This document shows, piece by piece, positions 44,320 to 53,621 of a stretch of DNA of 64,000 nucleotides. Under the pieces are notes generated by a model. The model had not been told where the DNA came from. It made no database searches and saw only the letters and a program-made list of their open reading frames with translations. Made by a program: the position numbers and the translations under genes. Origin of the DNA: Collinsella stercoris DSM 13279 (GTDB lineage: Bacteria; Actinomycetota; Coriobacteriia; Coriobacteriales; Coriobacteriaceae); contig NZ_CP085935.1 in assembly GCF_020735465.1 (NCBI RefSeq), positions 1,860,001 to 1,924,000 on the forward strand, in the 5' to 3' direction. The number at the start of each line of letters is the position of its first letter. Position 1 is the first letter of the stretch.

Positions 44320-46155
44320 ATGAAGGCATCTCTTCACGCCCAGCGCGGCCCCCGGGGCGGCAAGGGCGGCTACCAGCCGCAGCACAACGACGGCTCGATG
44401 TACCTCTGGGACGGTGCGCGGTTCGGTGCCGGCAGGCCGCTCAACTTGCACTGGGACGAGACCATGCCCGAGGGCGAGTGGCTGACGGGCGGCGAGCAGG
44501 CCGGGCGGACCGGCGCCGCCGTCGACTCGTTCTACGAGTCGACCCTGCGCGCCGAGTACGCGAGGAAGCTCGCCAGCGCCGGCTGGCGCAAGAACCCGTC
44601 CCGCGTCAAGGAGTTCGGCGACTACTGCAACGATGCGCGCCACCGCCTGTTCGAGACGATAATCCAGGTCGGCGACGCGGAGGAGTCGCCCGCCGAGGGC
44701 TGTCTCGAGGCCGCCCTCGGCGGCGCGCTCGGGCGGATGCGCGAGCTCGGCGCCCGGATCGTCGCCGTCGACGTCCACCTGGACGAGGCGACGCCCCACG
44801 CGCACGTTCTCTGGGCGCTCATCGACTCCGAGGGCGAGTTCAACGTCGACCGCACCCTCCGCGAGCACGGCGTCGAGCCCGCCGAGGCGGCCTCGGGCGG
44901 CAAGCGCGACGTGAGGCGCGCGACGCGTCTCGCGGCGTTCACCGCGAGCGTGCGCGAGGCGATGGAGGACGCGGCCGACGAGTGGCTCGCCGAGCACGGG
45001 ATGGAGGCGCTCGACCGCGAGCGCGACCCCCGGCGCAAGGGCGAGACCCTCCCCGAGTACAAGGGGCGCAAGCGCCGCGAGCGCGCGCAGCGCGAGAAGA
45101 TCGAGCGGATGCGCGAGGACGCGGAGGCCGTGCTCGACGGCGCGATCGAGAAGGCGGACGAGATCGTCCTCAAGGCGTGGGAGGAGGCCTGCGAGATCAA
45201 GGCGGGGGCGCTCTCGGACCGGAGGCTGGCGCGGGGGGAGACAGAGTCCGCCCGGGCCGCCGCCCGCGAGCTCTCCCGGCGGGAGGCGCAGGCGAGCGTC
45301 CTGCTCAACGGTTACGAGCCGCCCGCCTTCGCGCACCTCGTGAGGCCCGCGCAGATGCCGCCCGACATGCACGCCCTATGGCTCTACCTCTACGGGCCGA
45401 GGCTCGAGGGCTACGAGCCCGACGACTCCGAGGTCCCCGACCGCTACCGCACCTGCGTCCTGCCGGGCTCCGACGCCCCGGTCGTCGACCCCGACGCCGT
45501 CGAGGACGACTTCGACGAGCTGCTTGACGGGCTCTACGGCGACCGCGACGCCTGCGCGAAGGCCTGCGGGGAGGAGGGCGTCTGGCTCTTCGACGCCATC
45601 CCGGAGGACTACGAGCTGAACGAGTGGTTCCTCGACGAGGAGGGCCGCGTGGACCCGGACGTCTGGGGCGACGCCCTCGACAGTTACGCCTCGGACGCGA
45701 TGGACGCGATCGGTGTCCCGCTCCGCCTCGGGCTCGACCCCGAGCTCCCGCACCCCGGCCTCGCCGAGCGGGAGGCCGCCGTCGAGTCCCGCGAGCGGGA
45801 GGCCGCCGAGCGCGAGCGCGCGGCCGCCGAGGAGGAGGCGCGTGCCCGCGACGCCCGCGAGCGCGCCGAAGCCGAGCTCCGGGAGGCGGAGCGCCTCCGG
45901 GCGCTGGCGGGCAGCGCCTGCGATGTCCTCCGGCGTGGCCTCATCTTCCTCGCCGACCGCTTCGGGCGCGACCGGCTCACCGGCGGGCAGAACGAGGTCG
46001 GGCGCGTGCTGTCCGGGCTCGTGAGGAGGATGGGCACGCGGGAGTTCGAGGGCGCCTCCCACGAGTTCGAGGAGCTGGTGTTCCCGCCGCGCTCGCCCTC
46101 GGCCCCCGCCCCCTCGGTCCCGTGCGCCGAGCCGCAGGACTCGCCGGAGCTCTAG
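44320..46155 (+). CDS. MobV/Pre-like mobilization relaxase
   Basis: This 611-residue HUH-type nuclease should nick oriT and lead the strand into the recipient. The N-terminus has the QHND segment with His22, which matches the position of the catalytic His of MobV proteins. The metal-binding motif VHLDEATPHAHV (153-164) is the classic HxDExxPHxH. Residues 235-300 and 460-540 are charged Arg/Glu/Ala-rich helices, probably coiled coil. The ATG at 44320 has GGGAGGACG upstream. It follows the truncated copy by 10 nt and the hairpin cluster by about 250 bp. No type IV secretion gene accompanies it. Confidence 0.88.
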   Translation: MKASLHAQRGPRGGKGGYQPQHNDGSMYLWDGARFGAGRPLNLHWDETMPEGEWLTGGEQAGRTGAAVDSFYESTLRAEYARKLASAGWRKNPSRVKEFGDYCNDARHRLFETIIQVGDAEESPAEGCLEAALGGALGRMRELGARIVAVDVHLDEATPHAHVLWALIDSEGEFNVDRTLREHGVEPAEAASGGKRDVRRATRLAAFTASVREAMEDAADEWLAEHGMEALDRERDPRRKGETLPEYKGRKRRERAQREKIERMREDAEAVLDGAIEKADEIVLKAWEEACEIKAGALSDRRLARGETESARAAARELSRREAQASVLLNGYEPPAFAHLVRPAQMPPDMHALWLYLYGPRLEGYEPDDSEVPDRYRTCVLPGSDAPVVDPDAVEDDFDELLDGLYGDRDACAKACGEEGVWLFDAIPEDYELNEWFLDEEGRVDPDVWGDALDSYASDAMDAIGVPLRLGLDPELPHPGLAEREAAVESREREAAERERAAAEEEARARDARERAEAELREAERLRALAGSACDVLRRGLIFLADRFGRDRLTGGQNEVGRVLSGLVRRMGTREFEGASHEFEELVFPPRSPSAPAPSVPCAEPQDSPEL

Positions 46156-46454
46156 GGCGCCCGTTTTGGCCCCTCACGCCGCCCTGGCGGCCCGCCGACC
46201 CGGGGGCGGCTGCGGGCGCACCCGCACACCCCCGTGCGCGCCGTCGGCGGGGCGTGAGGGGCCTTAAAACGGAAACGGCAGCTCAGGGCACCCGAAATGC
46301 GGTGCAGCGCTGCCGGCGCCGACCGGGGCCCGCCCCGCCGAGGCGCAAAACCCCGGGTCAAACGCGTGTTCGCGAATGTCGCCGGGCCGACCCCTCCGGC
46401 GGGGGACAATGTCAGCGAGAAAGCCAGCGAGGGAGACGAAGGGAGGTGACAAAG
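46156..46454. other. Non-coding GC-rich spacer
   Basis: No gene is seen. A long imperfect dyad (46155-46262, beginning GGCGCCCGTTTTGGCCCCTC and ending GGGGCCTTAAAAC) may end the relaxase transcript. Confidence 0.45.
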
Positions 46455-46730
46455 ATGTGCAAATACGATTTGGAGACGGCCGCCGACAAGTACCCGGGCC
46501 TGACGCACGCGCTCAGCACGGCGAGCCGCGACCGGCTGGCGGAGCTCTGCATGGACCTCATCACCTACATCGGGCGACCGGCGCCCGAGCTCATCGTCAG
46601 CTTCATCCTGGAGTGCTACCTCAGCGAGGACCTCCTGGTGGAACGCCTCGAGCGGCAGGAGAAGCGTTGCGCGAGGCTCTCGGAGGAGAACAAGCGGCTC
46701 AGCGATCAGCCGGGCGGCGAGTGCGCCTAG
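46455..46730 (+). CDS. Hypothetical protein, 91 aa
   Basis: It starts MCKYDLETAADKYPGLTHAL with an excellent GGGAGGTGACAAAG ribosome site. The middle is helical (LAELCMDLITYIG) and the C-terminus is a short coiled coil (LERQEKRCARLSEENKRLSD). Cytoplasmic, function unknown. It is the last plus-strand gene of the mobilization half. Confidence 0.75.
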   Translation: MCKYDLETAADKYPGLTHALSTASRDRLAELCMDLITYIGRPAPELIVSFILECYLSEDLLVERLERQEKRCARLSEENKRLSDQPGGECA

Positions 46731-46969
46731 CGGGCTGGAGGCGGGGCCGCTTCGTACCGGTCCCGCCCCCAGCATCGGGCCTCGAGCTTGTGAGCCGAAG
46801 ACTCCCCTGGGCGATACGCCCGACGAACGCGCCGGCTTTTGGCTCGCGGCACGGACAGCATCGCGCCTGATAAAAAATGGAGCGGGCCCCGCGCTGCGGG
46901 ACGCGCCGACGCGCGCAAGAAAAAGCGGGGCCGATAATCGACCCCGCCTATTCCGCTCAGCCCGCGCCC

Positions 46970-47761
46970 CTACTCGGGGGCGGTATAGGCGTAGATGCTG
47001 CGGACGGGCGTGCCGTCCTCCCAGCACAGAGCGGAGGCGACCGGCTCGCCATTTTGATAGAACTCGATGAAGGGGAGGTACTTCCCCTCCGCCCCCCACA
47101 GGAACGGGCCGTCCACGGAGTACGTGATGGACGGGTCGTCGGGCACGCTGAGCCCGGAGCGAGCCTTGGCGACGAAGGCCTCGTCGACGGACGGTGCGCC
47201 GGAATCCTCCGCCTCGTCAGTCTTGAGCGCGATGGTCGCAAGGTCGGGATCGGTCACGCCGTTGACGATGGTGACGAAGTCGTCCCCTTCGAAGCGGCCG
47301 TCCGTGGCGAAGAAGGGCGCGCCGACGCCGAAGAGGTACACCGCAGTCCCGTCCGGCGCGGGACCGACGACCGCGCTGTACTGCTCCAGCCGGGGGCCGC
47401 CCACGATCACGGTGTCGCCGCCCACGTTGCCGTCCGCGCCGACGTTCGCGCCGGTCACATGGAAGCGGTACACGACGGCCCCGTCGTCCGCCTCCGTCGG
47501 GCCCTCGACGAACCACGTGTTCGGGCCGCCGTCCTCGCTGTAGGTCCAGCCGTCGGGCACGTCCACGTAGAACCATTCGGTCTCGTAGTCGTGCTCGGCG
47601 ACGGGCTCGGCCTCCTCTTTCGGAGCCGCCTCCTGCCTGGCCGCCGAGCCCTCCGCCGGCCCCGATCCCTGCGAGCCGCTCCCCGCGGCGCCCGGCGCGC
47701 ACCCGGCGAGTCCCAGTACCGCGACGAGCCCGAGCGCCGCCGCCCTCCTGCTCCCTGTCAT
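46970..47761 (-). CDS. Putative secreted lipoprotein
   Basis: This 263-residue protein starts MTGSRRAAALGLVAVLGLAG with a lipobox LAGC, so it should be lipid-anchored outside the cell. A Gly/Ser/Glu-rich spacer (about 25-55) precedes a globular domain with YETEWFYVDVPDGWTYSEDG, which resembles the PsbP/DUF-type 'wFsv..P..W' domains often found in lipoproteins. GAAAGGAGC precedes the ATG at 47761; the longer frame upstream is discounted. Confidence 0.82.
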   Translation of the reverse strand: MTGSRRAAALGLVAVLGLAGCAPGAAGSGSQGSGPAEGSAARQEAAPKEEAEPVAEHDYETEWFYVDVPDGWTYSEDGGPNTWFVEGPTEADDGAVVYRFHVTGANVGADGNVGGDTVIVGGPRLEQYSAVVGPAPDGTAVYLFGVGAPFFATDGRFEGDDFVTIVNGVTDPDLATIALKTDEAEDSGAPSVDEAFVAKARSGLSVPDDPSITYSVDGPFLWGAEGKYLPFIEFYQNGEPVASALCWEDGTPVRSIYAYTAPE

Positions 47762-47792
47762 GATTTGCTCCTTTCCGCCCTTGTCGACAAAA

Positions 47793-47823
47793 AAGGGGCC
47801 GACGATAGAGCGTCGGCCCCGCG
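47793..47823 (-). terminator. Terminator between two minus-strand cargo genes
   Basis: GGGGCCGACG and CGTCGGCCCC form a 10-bp stem (47796-47821), followed on the minus strand by TTTTTTG. It ends the zinc-ribbon gene transcript, so the lipoprotein has its own promoter. Confidence 0.85.
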
Positions 47824-47929
47824 CCCCGTCCCTCAGCCGGCAACGGCCGGGGCGAGCGGATTCTCGGCATACCGCCGCGCACGGCGGCATCGTCGTTCGC
47901 CGCGACCACGTCGTGCTGGGGCGTGGCGG

Positions 47930-48943
47930 CTAGACGTCCTTCTCCACGAGGACGTATATCGCCTCGGCTCGCGGCGCCTCGCTTCTTGCCCCGACCTCCG
48001 ATACGAGGTCGACGGTGGCCCCCGGCTTCACGTACTCCGCGTAGACGTCGGCGTAGCTGAACGACGTCCTCAAGTCGTCGCTCGCCATTTTCAGAAGGGC
48101 TCCGCCCGGGCCGCCGTTCCCGTCCTCCGCGCGCAGGAAGACCTCGGCTTTGCGCCACCTGTCCTCGGTGTTGTTCGTGATAGTCCCGCTCAGCTTCCCG
48201 TCCGGCGCGATGTCGATGGTGAGGTCGCACTCCTCCGGGGTGAGGATGTCGTAGTTCTGCTCGAGCTGCTCCCAGCCGCCGGTCTCAATCTCGATGTCGC
48301 TTGCATCCTCGAGGCCGAACTTCTGCTCGTCACCGTTGTCGGGCGTGTAGGAAGCCACCGTGCCGTCCCCTTTCTCGGCGAGCAGCACGACCTCGTTCTC
48401 GCCCGGCATCAGGTAGGCGATGGTCCCGCCCGTGCCGTAACCTGGCGACCAGCAGGAGAGCGTCATCTCGAGTTGCGTCTTGTCCTTGTCGCCGTACTCG
48501 TCGACGATCTCGAAATCGCCCGTCGCCGTGATCTCGACGTTCCGCGCGATTTCGTCGGTGTTGTTGGTGACGGTGAGCTTCACGCAGCGGCCGAGGCCCT
48601 CCTCGTCGTCGGCCTTGATCCCGCTCACCTCGAGGTCCTCGTACGCTTCCTCCTCGACGCCCGATTCGGCCTGCTTGGCGACATGGGGGTCCTCCTTGGG
48701 TGCCGCGAGTGCGCGGATGCACATGAAGCCGCCCACCGCGACGAGCGCGATGGCGACTGCCGCGATGAGCGGCCTCTTCGAGCGCTTTTTCTTCATGGGA
48801 ACGGGTGCGAGACTAGGCTCCGATGAATCGTCCGGCGTGGATTCCACGTTGACGGTCGACTCCTTCTCGGTGAGGGGCGAGCCGCAAGACGGGCAGAACG
48901 AGGAGCCTTCCGGGGCCTTCTTTCCGCATTTGGGACAGAACAT
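47930..48943 (-). CDS. Zinc-ribbon membrane-anchored protein
   Basis: This 337-residue protein starts MFCPKCGKKAPEGSSFCPSC (four-Cys zinc ribbon). A Ser/Pro-rich linker leads to one TM helix at about 62-83. The rest, about 250 residues, is probably extracytoplasmic and contains two FxxE-type beta domains (KLTVTNNTDEIARNVEITAT and LSGTITNNTEDRWRKAEVFL), repeats of a 'TNNT' fold similar to FxLYD proteins. GAAAGGAGGCAG precedes the ATG. Function unknown; it lies next to the giant surface protein. Confidence 0.8.
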   Translation of the reverse strand: MFCPKCGKKAPEGSSFCPSCGSPLTEKESTVNVESTPDDSSEPSLAPVPMKKKRSKRPLIAAVAIALVAVGGFMCIRALAAPKEDPHVAKQAESGVEEEAYEDLEVSGIKADDEEGLGRCVKLTVTNNTDEIARNVEITATGDFEIVDEYGDKDKTQLEMTLSCWSPGYGTGGTIAYLMPGENEVVLLAEKGDGTVASYTPDNGDEQKFGLEDASDIEIETGGWEQLEQNYDILTPEECDLTIDIAPDGKLSGTITNNTEDRWRKAEVFLRAEDGNGGPGGALLKMASDDLRTSFSYADVYAEYVKPGATVDLVSEVGARSEAPRAEAIYVLVEKDV

Positions 48944-49007
48944 ACTGCCTCCTTTCAAGTTGGTAAGGGGCCCGGCGCATGGGCGGGCCCCTCGGAATCG
49001 GATGTCT

Positions 49008-52000
49008 TTACAGTTGGTTCCTGCGACGGAAGTGCGCGCCTGCGCCGACAGCGGCCATGCCGGCGAGCGCGAGGCCGGCGATCATGGCGCCCGCCGCGTC
49101 GCCGGTCTGCGGCAGGTCGCCGCGCACGGTCTTCTCTGCGGGCTTGTAGCCGGCCTGGGTCATGCCGCCCTGCTCCGCGCCCTGCTTGGGCTCATCGGGC
49201 GTGGCCTCCGGCTTCTCCTCGGGCAGCAGCGCCACGAGCTCGTCGTAGGCTGCCTGCGCCTCTGCGAGTGCCGCCTTCTTCTCAGCGAGCTCGGCTGCGG
49301 TGGCGTCCTTGTCCTCGAGCGCGGACTCGTAGGCGGCCTTCGCTTGCGCGAGGCGCTCCGTGGCCATCTCGGCGAGCACGGCCTTCTCCTCGTAGGCGAG
49401 GTGCGCCGCATCGAGCGCGGCCTTCACGTCCGCGTCGCCCGCGGTGCCGCCGTTCAGGACGGCGTCCTTCACGGCATCGGCGTCCGGCAGCGCCGCGGCC
49501 CATGCGTCGGCCTTGGCCTGGGCCTTAGGCAGCGCGGCCTCGGCGGCCTGCTTGATGCCCGTCTGCTCCTCGATGTCGGCCATGATGGCGTTCACGAGGG
49601 CGTCGACCTCGTCCTTGGCCGCTGCGGCCTCGTCTGCCGTCTGCTTGGCCGCGTCGCGGTCGCGCTCAAGCTGGGCGACCTGCTGCTTCTTGGTCTCGAG
49701 TGCGGCCTCGGCATTCTTTAGCACCTGGATCTGCTCCTCGGATGCGCCGGCGGCTTCTGCTGCGGCCTTCTTCTGGTCATAGTCGGCCCGGGCAGCCTCG
49801 ATCTGGCCGTTGAGCTCGGCGATCTGGCTGTTCAGGCTCTTCACGAGCGCGCTGGCAGTCTCGTAGGCATTATCAGCCTCGGTCGCGTTGGCCTCCGCGT
49901 TGTCGAGCGCCTCGGCGGCGTCGGTGAGGCTCTTGTACTGGGCGCGGGTGTCGGCGAGCTGGCGGGCGGCCTCCTCGGAGGCGGTGCGGAGATTGTCAAG
50001 CTGGCCCTTGGCCGTGTCGAGCTGCTTCTGCAGCTCGGACTTCCGGCCGGTGAGCTCGCTGACCTTCTGGTTCACCGCATCGGTGACGGTGTCGAGGTTG
50101 TCCTGGGCGTTAGACTGCTGCTTCTTGGCATCATTCAGCTCTTGCTGGGCTTTGTCGTAGGCGGCCTGCAAGCCGTCCTCGGTCGGGCGCGCGCCGATGG
50201 CGGCGAGGTCGTTGTTCGCCTGGGTGAGCTGGCCATTGGCGGCGGTGACGCCGTTCTGGGCGGTCGTCACCTCGCCCTCGGCCGCGGTCTTCTGCTGCTC
50301 GAGCTCGGCGAGCTGGGATTTCAGCTGCTCGAGCTGCTCGACGAGAGAGCCATTGTCAGCTGTGGAGCTGATGCCGCTATTCATTGCGAGCTCGATGAGG
50401 TCGCGGAATTGATCCGTGGTAAAACGATGTTTGTCATAGGAGTTAGCGTTGAGGCCCATGCCATAGAATTTATTGGTGGCGATGTTATTCTCCCAATTGT
50501 AGACCTGACTCGACATGCCTTTCGTATAGGCCGCTCCGGTGACCTCGTATCGGTCGCTCATCAAATTGATGTAATGCCCGCACGTAGCAAATGCCTGTTG
50601 CATGGCGGGGTCGCGGCGATGCTCGTAATAGAAGTTGTAGGTATCCGCTGCCGCTGGTACCGTGCCGTAGGTCTCTTGGCAGAACTTCTCCCAGTCGACT
50701 TTCTCGGATGCCCAGAGTGAGACGGGATTGTTGCTCCCATATGCAAGGTTTTCCGCTACGTTCATGCCGTTCGGAAGTTTGTTGCTCGGGGTGTTCGCGA
50801 TGACGGTCTGCGCATGTTCAAGTTTATGAGTCTGATCAATGTGATATTTCGACCAGTTCGCGTTGAGGATCGACACGGCGGTCATGAGATAGGTCACCTT
50901 GAGCGGTTCGAGCCCGGCCTCCTCACGCAGCTCATTCGCGGCATCGATGGAGTCGAGCGCTTTGAGAACGTTGGTTAGGGAACTCGCATCGTTCTTATCA
51001 CCCATGTGGGTATACCACTGGATGAAGTCGGCATCTTTGAAGCTCACACCGCAATGTGGGTTGTTTGCGGGATTCTCACCGGACATCACATAGCCGAAAT
51101 TAGCGATAAAGCCGTCGTGGTCATGTGAATCCCATCCTTGAAGTAGGTCAAGTTCATTTGTGCCTAGGTAATCGTCCTCGAGGTATCCATTAGCATCTGC
51201 CCAAGTGAGGAAGTCGCCGAAGTCATCGATCATCTGAGTAGTGCCATGGTCGATCTGGTCTTGGATCTTCTTGATCTCGGCGTTCTTCGCCTTGATCTGG
51301 CCGTCGAGGTCGGCGACCTTGGCCTCGGCCTGCTCGAGCGCAGCTTTAGCCGTGGCGACGCCCTGCTTGGCCGTCTCGACGGCCTCCTTGAGCGGCGCGG
51401 CCTTCTCGTCCCATTCCTTCTGCGCGGCCTCGAGGTCCTCGAGCGCCTTCTCGGCGAGGTCGAGCTTTTCCTGCTTCTCGTTCACGAGCTTGTTGGCGGC
51501 ATCGACCGTGGCCTGCGCGTCGGTCACCTTTTGCTCCTCGGACGCGATCTGGGCGTCGATGCCCTCGATCTGGCCGGGGAGGGTCGCGATCTTGTTCTCG
51601 CAGTCGGCGAGCTCGGCTGCGGCGTTATCGGCAGCGGTCTGCTTCTCTTGGATCGCAGCGGTGGCCTCGGCCTCGGCCTTGGCACCTGCGGTCGCGACGG
51701 CCTGGTCATAGGCTGCCTGGGCGGTGCCCAGCTTCTCGTTGGCGGCGTCGAGCGCGGCCTTGGCCTCGGCGATGGCCCCCTCGTCCTCGCCGTCCTTGAC
51801 GGCGTCGTAGGCGGCCTGGGCGTTCGCCTGCTCGGTGCCGGCGGCGTCGAGCGCGGCCTTCTCGTCGGCGACGAGCTCGCCCTTGATGGCCTCGACGGAT
51901 GAGGCGTAGTTCGCCTTCGCGGTCGCGAGCGCCTCGTCGGCCCGCTGCTTCGCGGCCTGCTTGTTCGCGAGATCGCTCTGTGCGGTCGCGAGCTCGCCCT

Positions 52001-52727
52001 GCTTGGAGGCCAGCTCGGCGGTGAGCTGATCGAGCGCGGATTTCGCCTCGTCGGCGGCCTGCTGCTTGGCCTGCTGGTCCGCGACGGCCTCGTCATAGGC
52101 CTTCTTGGCGTCGTCGTAGGCGGCCTGCTCGTCCGCGGTCGGGTTCTCGCCGAGCGCGTCGAGGGCGGCCTGAGCCTCCTTCAGCGCCTCGTTGGCCTCA
52201 TCGAGCGCGGTCTGCGCTTGCGTCTGGCTCTTCTCGGCCTCGGCCTTGTCGGCCTCGAGGCCCTCGAGCGCGGCGCTGGCGTCGGCGGACTGCTTGTTCA
52301 GGTCCTCGACCTTCTTTTGGGCGGCGACGAGCTCGGCGTTGAGCGCCTCGATCTGGCGCTCGAGCTCGGCGACCTTCGCGGCGTCGGCCTGGCTGGCGGC
52401 GGCAGAGGCGCCGTCGTAGCTGCCCTTCGCGTTCGCGACGACCGTCGCCTGCTGGGCGTCGGCGCCCTCGGCGCGTGCGGCGTCGCTCTTCGCGGCATCG
52501 AGGGCCTTCGCGGCCTTATCGATCGCGGCCTTGAGCTCCTCTGCCGTCATGCGGCCCTCGCCCTTGATGATGCGCTGGGCGGCGCCCGTGAAGCTCGTGT
52601 CGACGGTGACGCGCTCGATCGCGGGCGCGTCTGCCGCCACCGCCTGCGAGACGGGCGCGAGCGCGCTCGGCGCCACCATCGCGACGGTCAGCGCGCCTAC
52701 GAGGGCGCGGCTCCCCAGCTTGTTCAT
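49008..52727 (-). CDS. Sortase-anchored coiled-coil surface protein with CAP domain
   Basis: This 1,239-residue surface protein starts MNKLGSRALVGALTVAMVAP with a signal peptide to about residue 32. Residues 45-515 and 795-1,170 are long Ala/Glu/Lys/Gln-rich coiled coils (with many 'AKAALDAANEKL'-type heptads). The 280-residue middle is a globular domain with GHYINLMSDRYEVTGAAY, a CAP/SCP (PR1) signature. The C-terminus DLPQTGDAAGAMIAGLALAG then RRRNQL is a complete LPxTG sorting signal. GAGAGGGG precedes the ATG at 52727. Coiled-coil arms holding a CAP head suggest an adhesin-like role, inferred. No sortase gene is in the element. Confidence 0.93.
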   Translation of the reverse strand: MNKLGSRALVGALTVAMVAPSALAPVSQAVAADAPAIERVTVDTSFTGAAQRIIKGEGRMTAEELKAAIDKAAKALDAAKSDAARAEGADAQQATVVANAKGSYDGASAAASQADAAKVAELERQIEALNAELVAAQKKVEDLNKQSADASAALEGLEADKAEAEKSQTQAQTALDEANEALKEAQAALDALGENPTADEQAAYDDAKKAYDEAVADQQAKQQAADEAKSALDQLTAELASKQGELATAQSDLANKQAAKQRADEALATAKANYASSVEAIKGELVADEKAALDAAGTEQANAQAAYDAVKDGEDEGAIAEAKAALDAANEKLGTAQAAYDQAVATAGAKAEAEATAAIQEKQTAADNAAAELADCENKIATLPGQIEGIDAQIASEEQKVTDAQATVDAANKLVNEKQEKLDLAEKALEDLEAAQKEWDEKAAPLKEAVETAKQGVATAKAALEQAEAKVADLDGQIKAKNAEIKKIQDQIDHGTTQMIDDFGDFLTWADANGYLEDDYLGTNELDLLQGWDSHDHDGFIANFGYVMSGENPANNPHCGVSFKDADFIQWYTHMGDKNDASSLTNVLKALDSIDAANELREEAGLEPLKVTYLMTAVSILNANWSKYHIDQTHKLEHAQTVIANTPSNKLPNGMNVAENLAYGSNNPVSLWASEKVDWEKFCQETYGTVPAAADTYNFYYEHRRDPAMQQAFATCGHYINLMSDRYEVTGAAYTKGMSSQVYNWENNIATNKFYGMGLNANSYDKHRFTTDQFRDLIELAMNSGISSTADNGSLVEQLEQLKSQLAELEQQKTAAEGEVTTAQNGVTAANGQLTQANNDLAAIGARPTEDGLQAAYDKAQQELNDAKKQQSNAQDNLDTVTDAVNQKVSELTGRKSELQKQLDTAKGQLDNLRTASEEAARQLADTRAQYKSLTDAAEALDNAEANATEADNAYETASALVKSLNSQIAELNGQIEAARADYDQKKAAAEAAGASEEQIQVLKNAEAALETKKQQVAQLERDRDAAKQTADEAAAAKDEVDALVNAIMADIEEQTGIKQAAEAALPKAQAKADAWAAALPDADAVKDAVLNGGTAGDADVKAALDAAHLAYEEKAVLAEMATERLAQAKAAYESALEDKDATAAELAEKKAALAEAQAAYDELVALLPEEKPEATPDEPKQGAEQGGMTQAGYKPAEKTVRGDLPQTGDAAGAMIAGLALAGMAAVGAGAHFRRRNQL

Positions 52728-52807
52728 ATCGACCCCTCTCTGCGCCTTGGGCGCCATGTGCCTCGGTTGGTACTTTCCCATCCGGCTTTCTCTCCCTCGC
52801 TTGTGGT

Positions 52808-52856
52808 CCGCTATAGCGAACCGAATAGTACATGGTTAATGATAGCGAACCGGCGG
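52808..52856. promoter_or_regulatory. Divergent promoter with repeated ATAGCGAACCG sites
   Basis: ATAGCGAACCG occurs at about 52813-52823 and 52843-52853 as a direct repeat, one partly palindromic (CGCTATAGCG). It lies between the divergent surface-protein and Xre genes, and is a plausible operator of the Xre regulator. Confidence 0.6.
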
Positions 52857-52883
52857 GCTGTTTCAAGCGGTTACGCTCGGGAA

Positions 52884-53099
52884 ATGGAAAAGAAGGAGCG
52901 CCGCCTGAGGCTCGGCAGGAACATCAAGGCGAGGCGCATCGAGGCCGGACACTCGATGCGCCAGTTCGCCGCTATGGTTGGGACCTCGCACAACTATCTA
53001 TGGGAGATCGAGACCGGTCGCGTGAGCGTCGGCTTCGACATCTTGTGCGTCATCGCGGACTCCCTTGGCGTGAGGGTGCGCGACCTCGTCGACTTCTAA
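52884..53099 (+). CDS. Xre-family transcriptional regulator
   Basis: This 71-residue protein starts MEKKERRLRLGRNIKARRIE and is a single Cro/C1-type HTH (MRQFAAMVGTSHNYLWEIET, then GFDILCVIADSLGV). It is divergent from the surface-protein gene with repeat operator-like sites between them, so it probably controls that gene, itself, or both. Its stop overlaps by 4 nt the end of the convergent 53-aa gene. Confidence 0.88.
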   Translation: MEKKERRLRLGRNIKARRIEAGHSMRQFAAMVGTSHNYLWEIETGRVSVGFDILCVIADSLGVRVRDLVDF

Positions 53100-53257
53100 C
53101 CCGCCTCGTCCTCGAGCTCGAGCGCGATCTTCGCCGCGTTCGCGATCCCGGCGACGTACCCCCGCACCCATGCGGGGTCGCTCGAGTCGTCCGAGGCGAC
53201 CGCCGCCAGCTCCTCGAGGAGCGCCCGGGCGAGGCGCTTTCCCGCTTCCGCTTCCAT
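53096..53257 (-). CDS. Hypothetical protein, 53 aa (coupled operon gene 4)
   Basis: It starts MEAEAGKRLARALLEELAAV and ends ALELEDEAG. ATGA overlap with the upstream 115-aa gene. Acidic, helical, cytoplasmic. It is last in the coupled operon that starts at 54694. No known family. Confidence 0.65.
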   Translation of the reverse strand: MEAEAGKRLARALLEELAAVASDDSSDPAWVRGYVAGIANAAKIALELEDEAG

Positions 53258-53604
53258 CACAGCTCTCCCTTCTCGTCGGCCTCGGTGTAGAAGGTCACCT
53301 CGGGCTCGAACGCCGGGTCGTCGTAGGCCGCCTCGATCTCCTCCGGGGACATCGCCGCGACCTCGGCCGCCGACCACCGCCCGTTGTCCGCGAGCATCCA
53401 CGCCTTCTCGTGCCATGCCGGGCGTCCGCCCCAGACCTCGCGCCAGTCGTCCTCGGAGACGTACTCGCCGAGGTCATCGATCTGGTAGACGCCCTCGAAC
53501 GGCTCGAAGGCCCGCCGCACGCGCGCCCTCAGCTCGCCCGTCACCGCCAGGATACCGTCCATGGTGTCGCGGCCTATGGGCCCCGCCTTCCCGTCTTCCA
53601 GCAC
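53257..53604 (-). CDS. Hypothetical protein, 115 aa (coupled operon gene 3)
   Basis: The GTG at 53604 has GGGAGGAGG upstream, giving (M)LEDGKAGPIGRDTMDGILA. The body contains YVSEDDWREVWGGRPAWHEK and an acidic C-terminus. The longer in-frame extension upstream overlaps the preceding gene and is discounted. Function unknown; it probably acts with the neighbouring MGNRAI-type protein. Confidence 0.65.
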   Translation of the reverse strand: MLEDGKAGPIGRDTMDGILAVTGELRARVRRAFEPFEGVYQIDDLGEYVSEDDWREVWGGRPAWHEKAWMLADNGRWSAAEVAAMSPEEIEAAYDDPAFEPEVTFYTEADEKGEL

Positions 53605-53621
53605 AGCCGTCGGCCTCCTCC

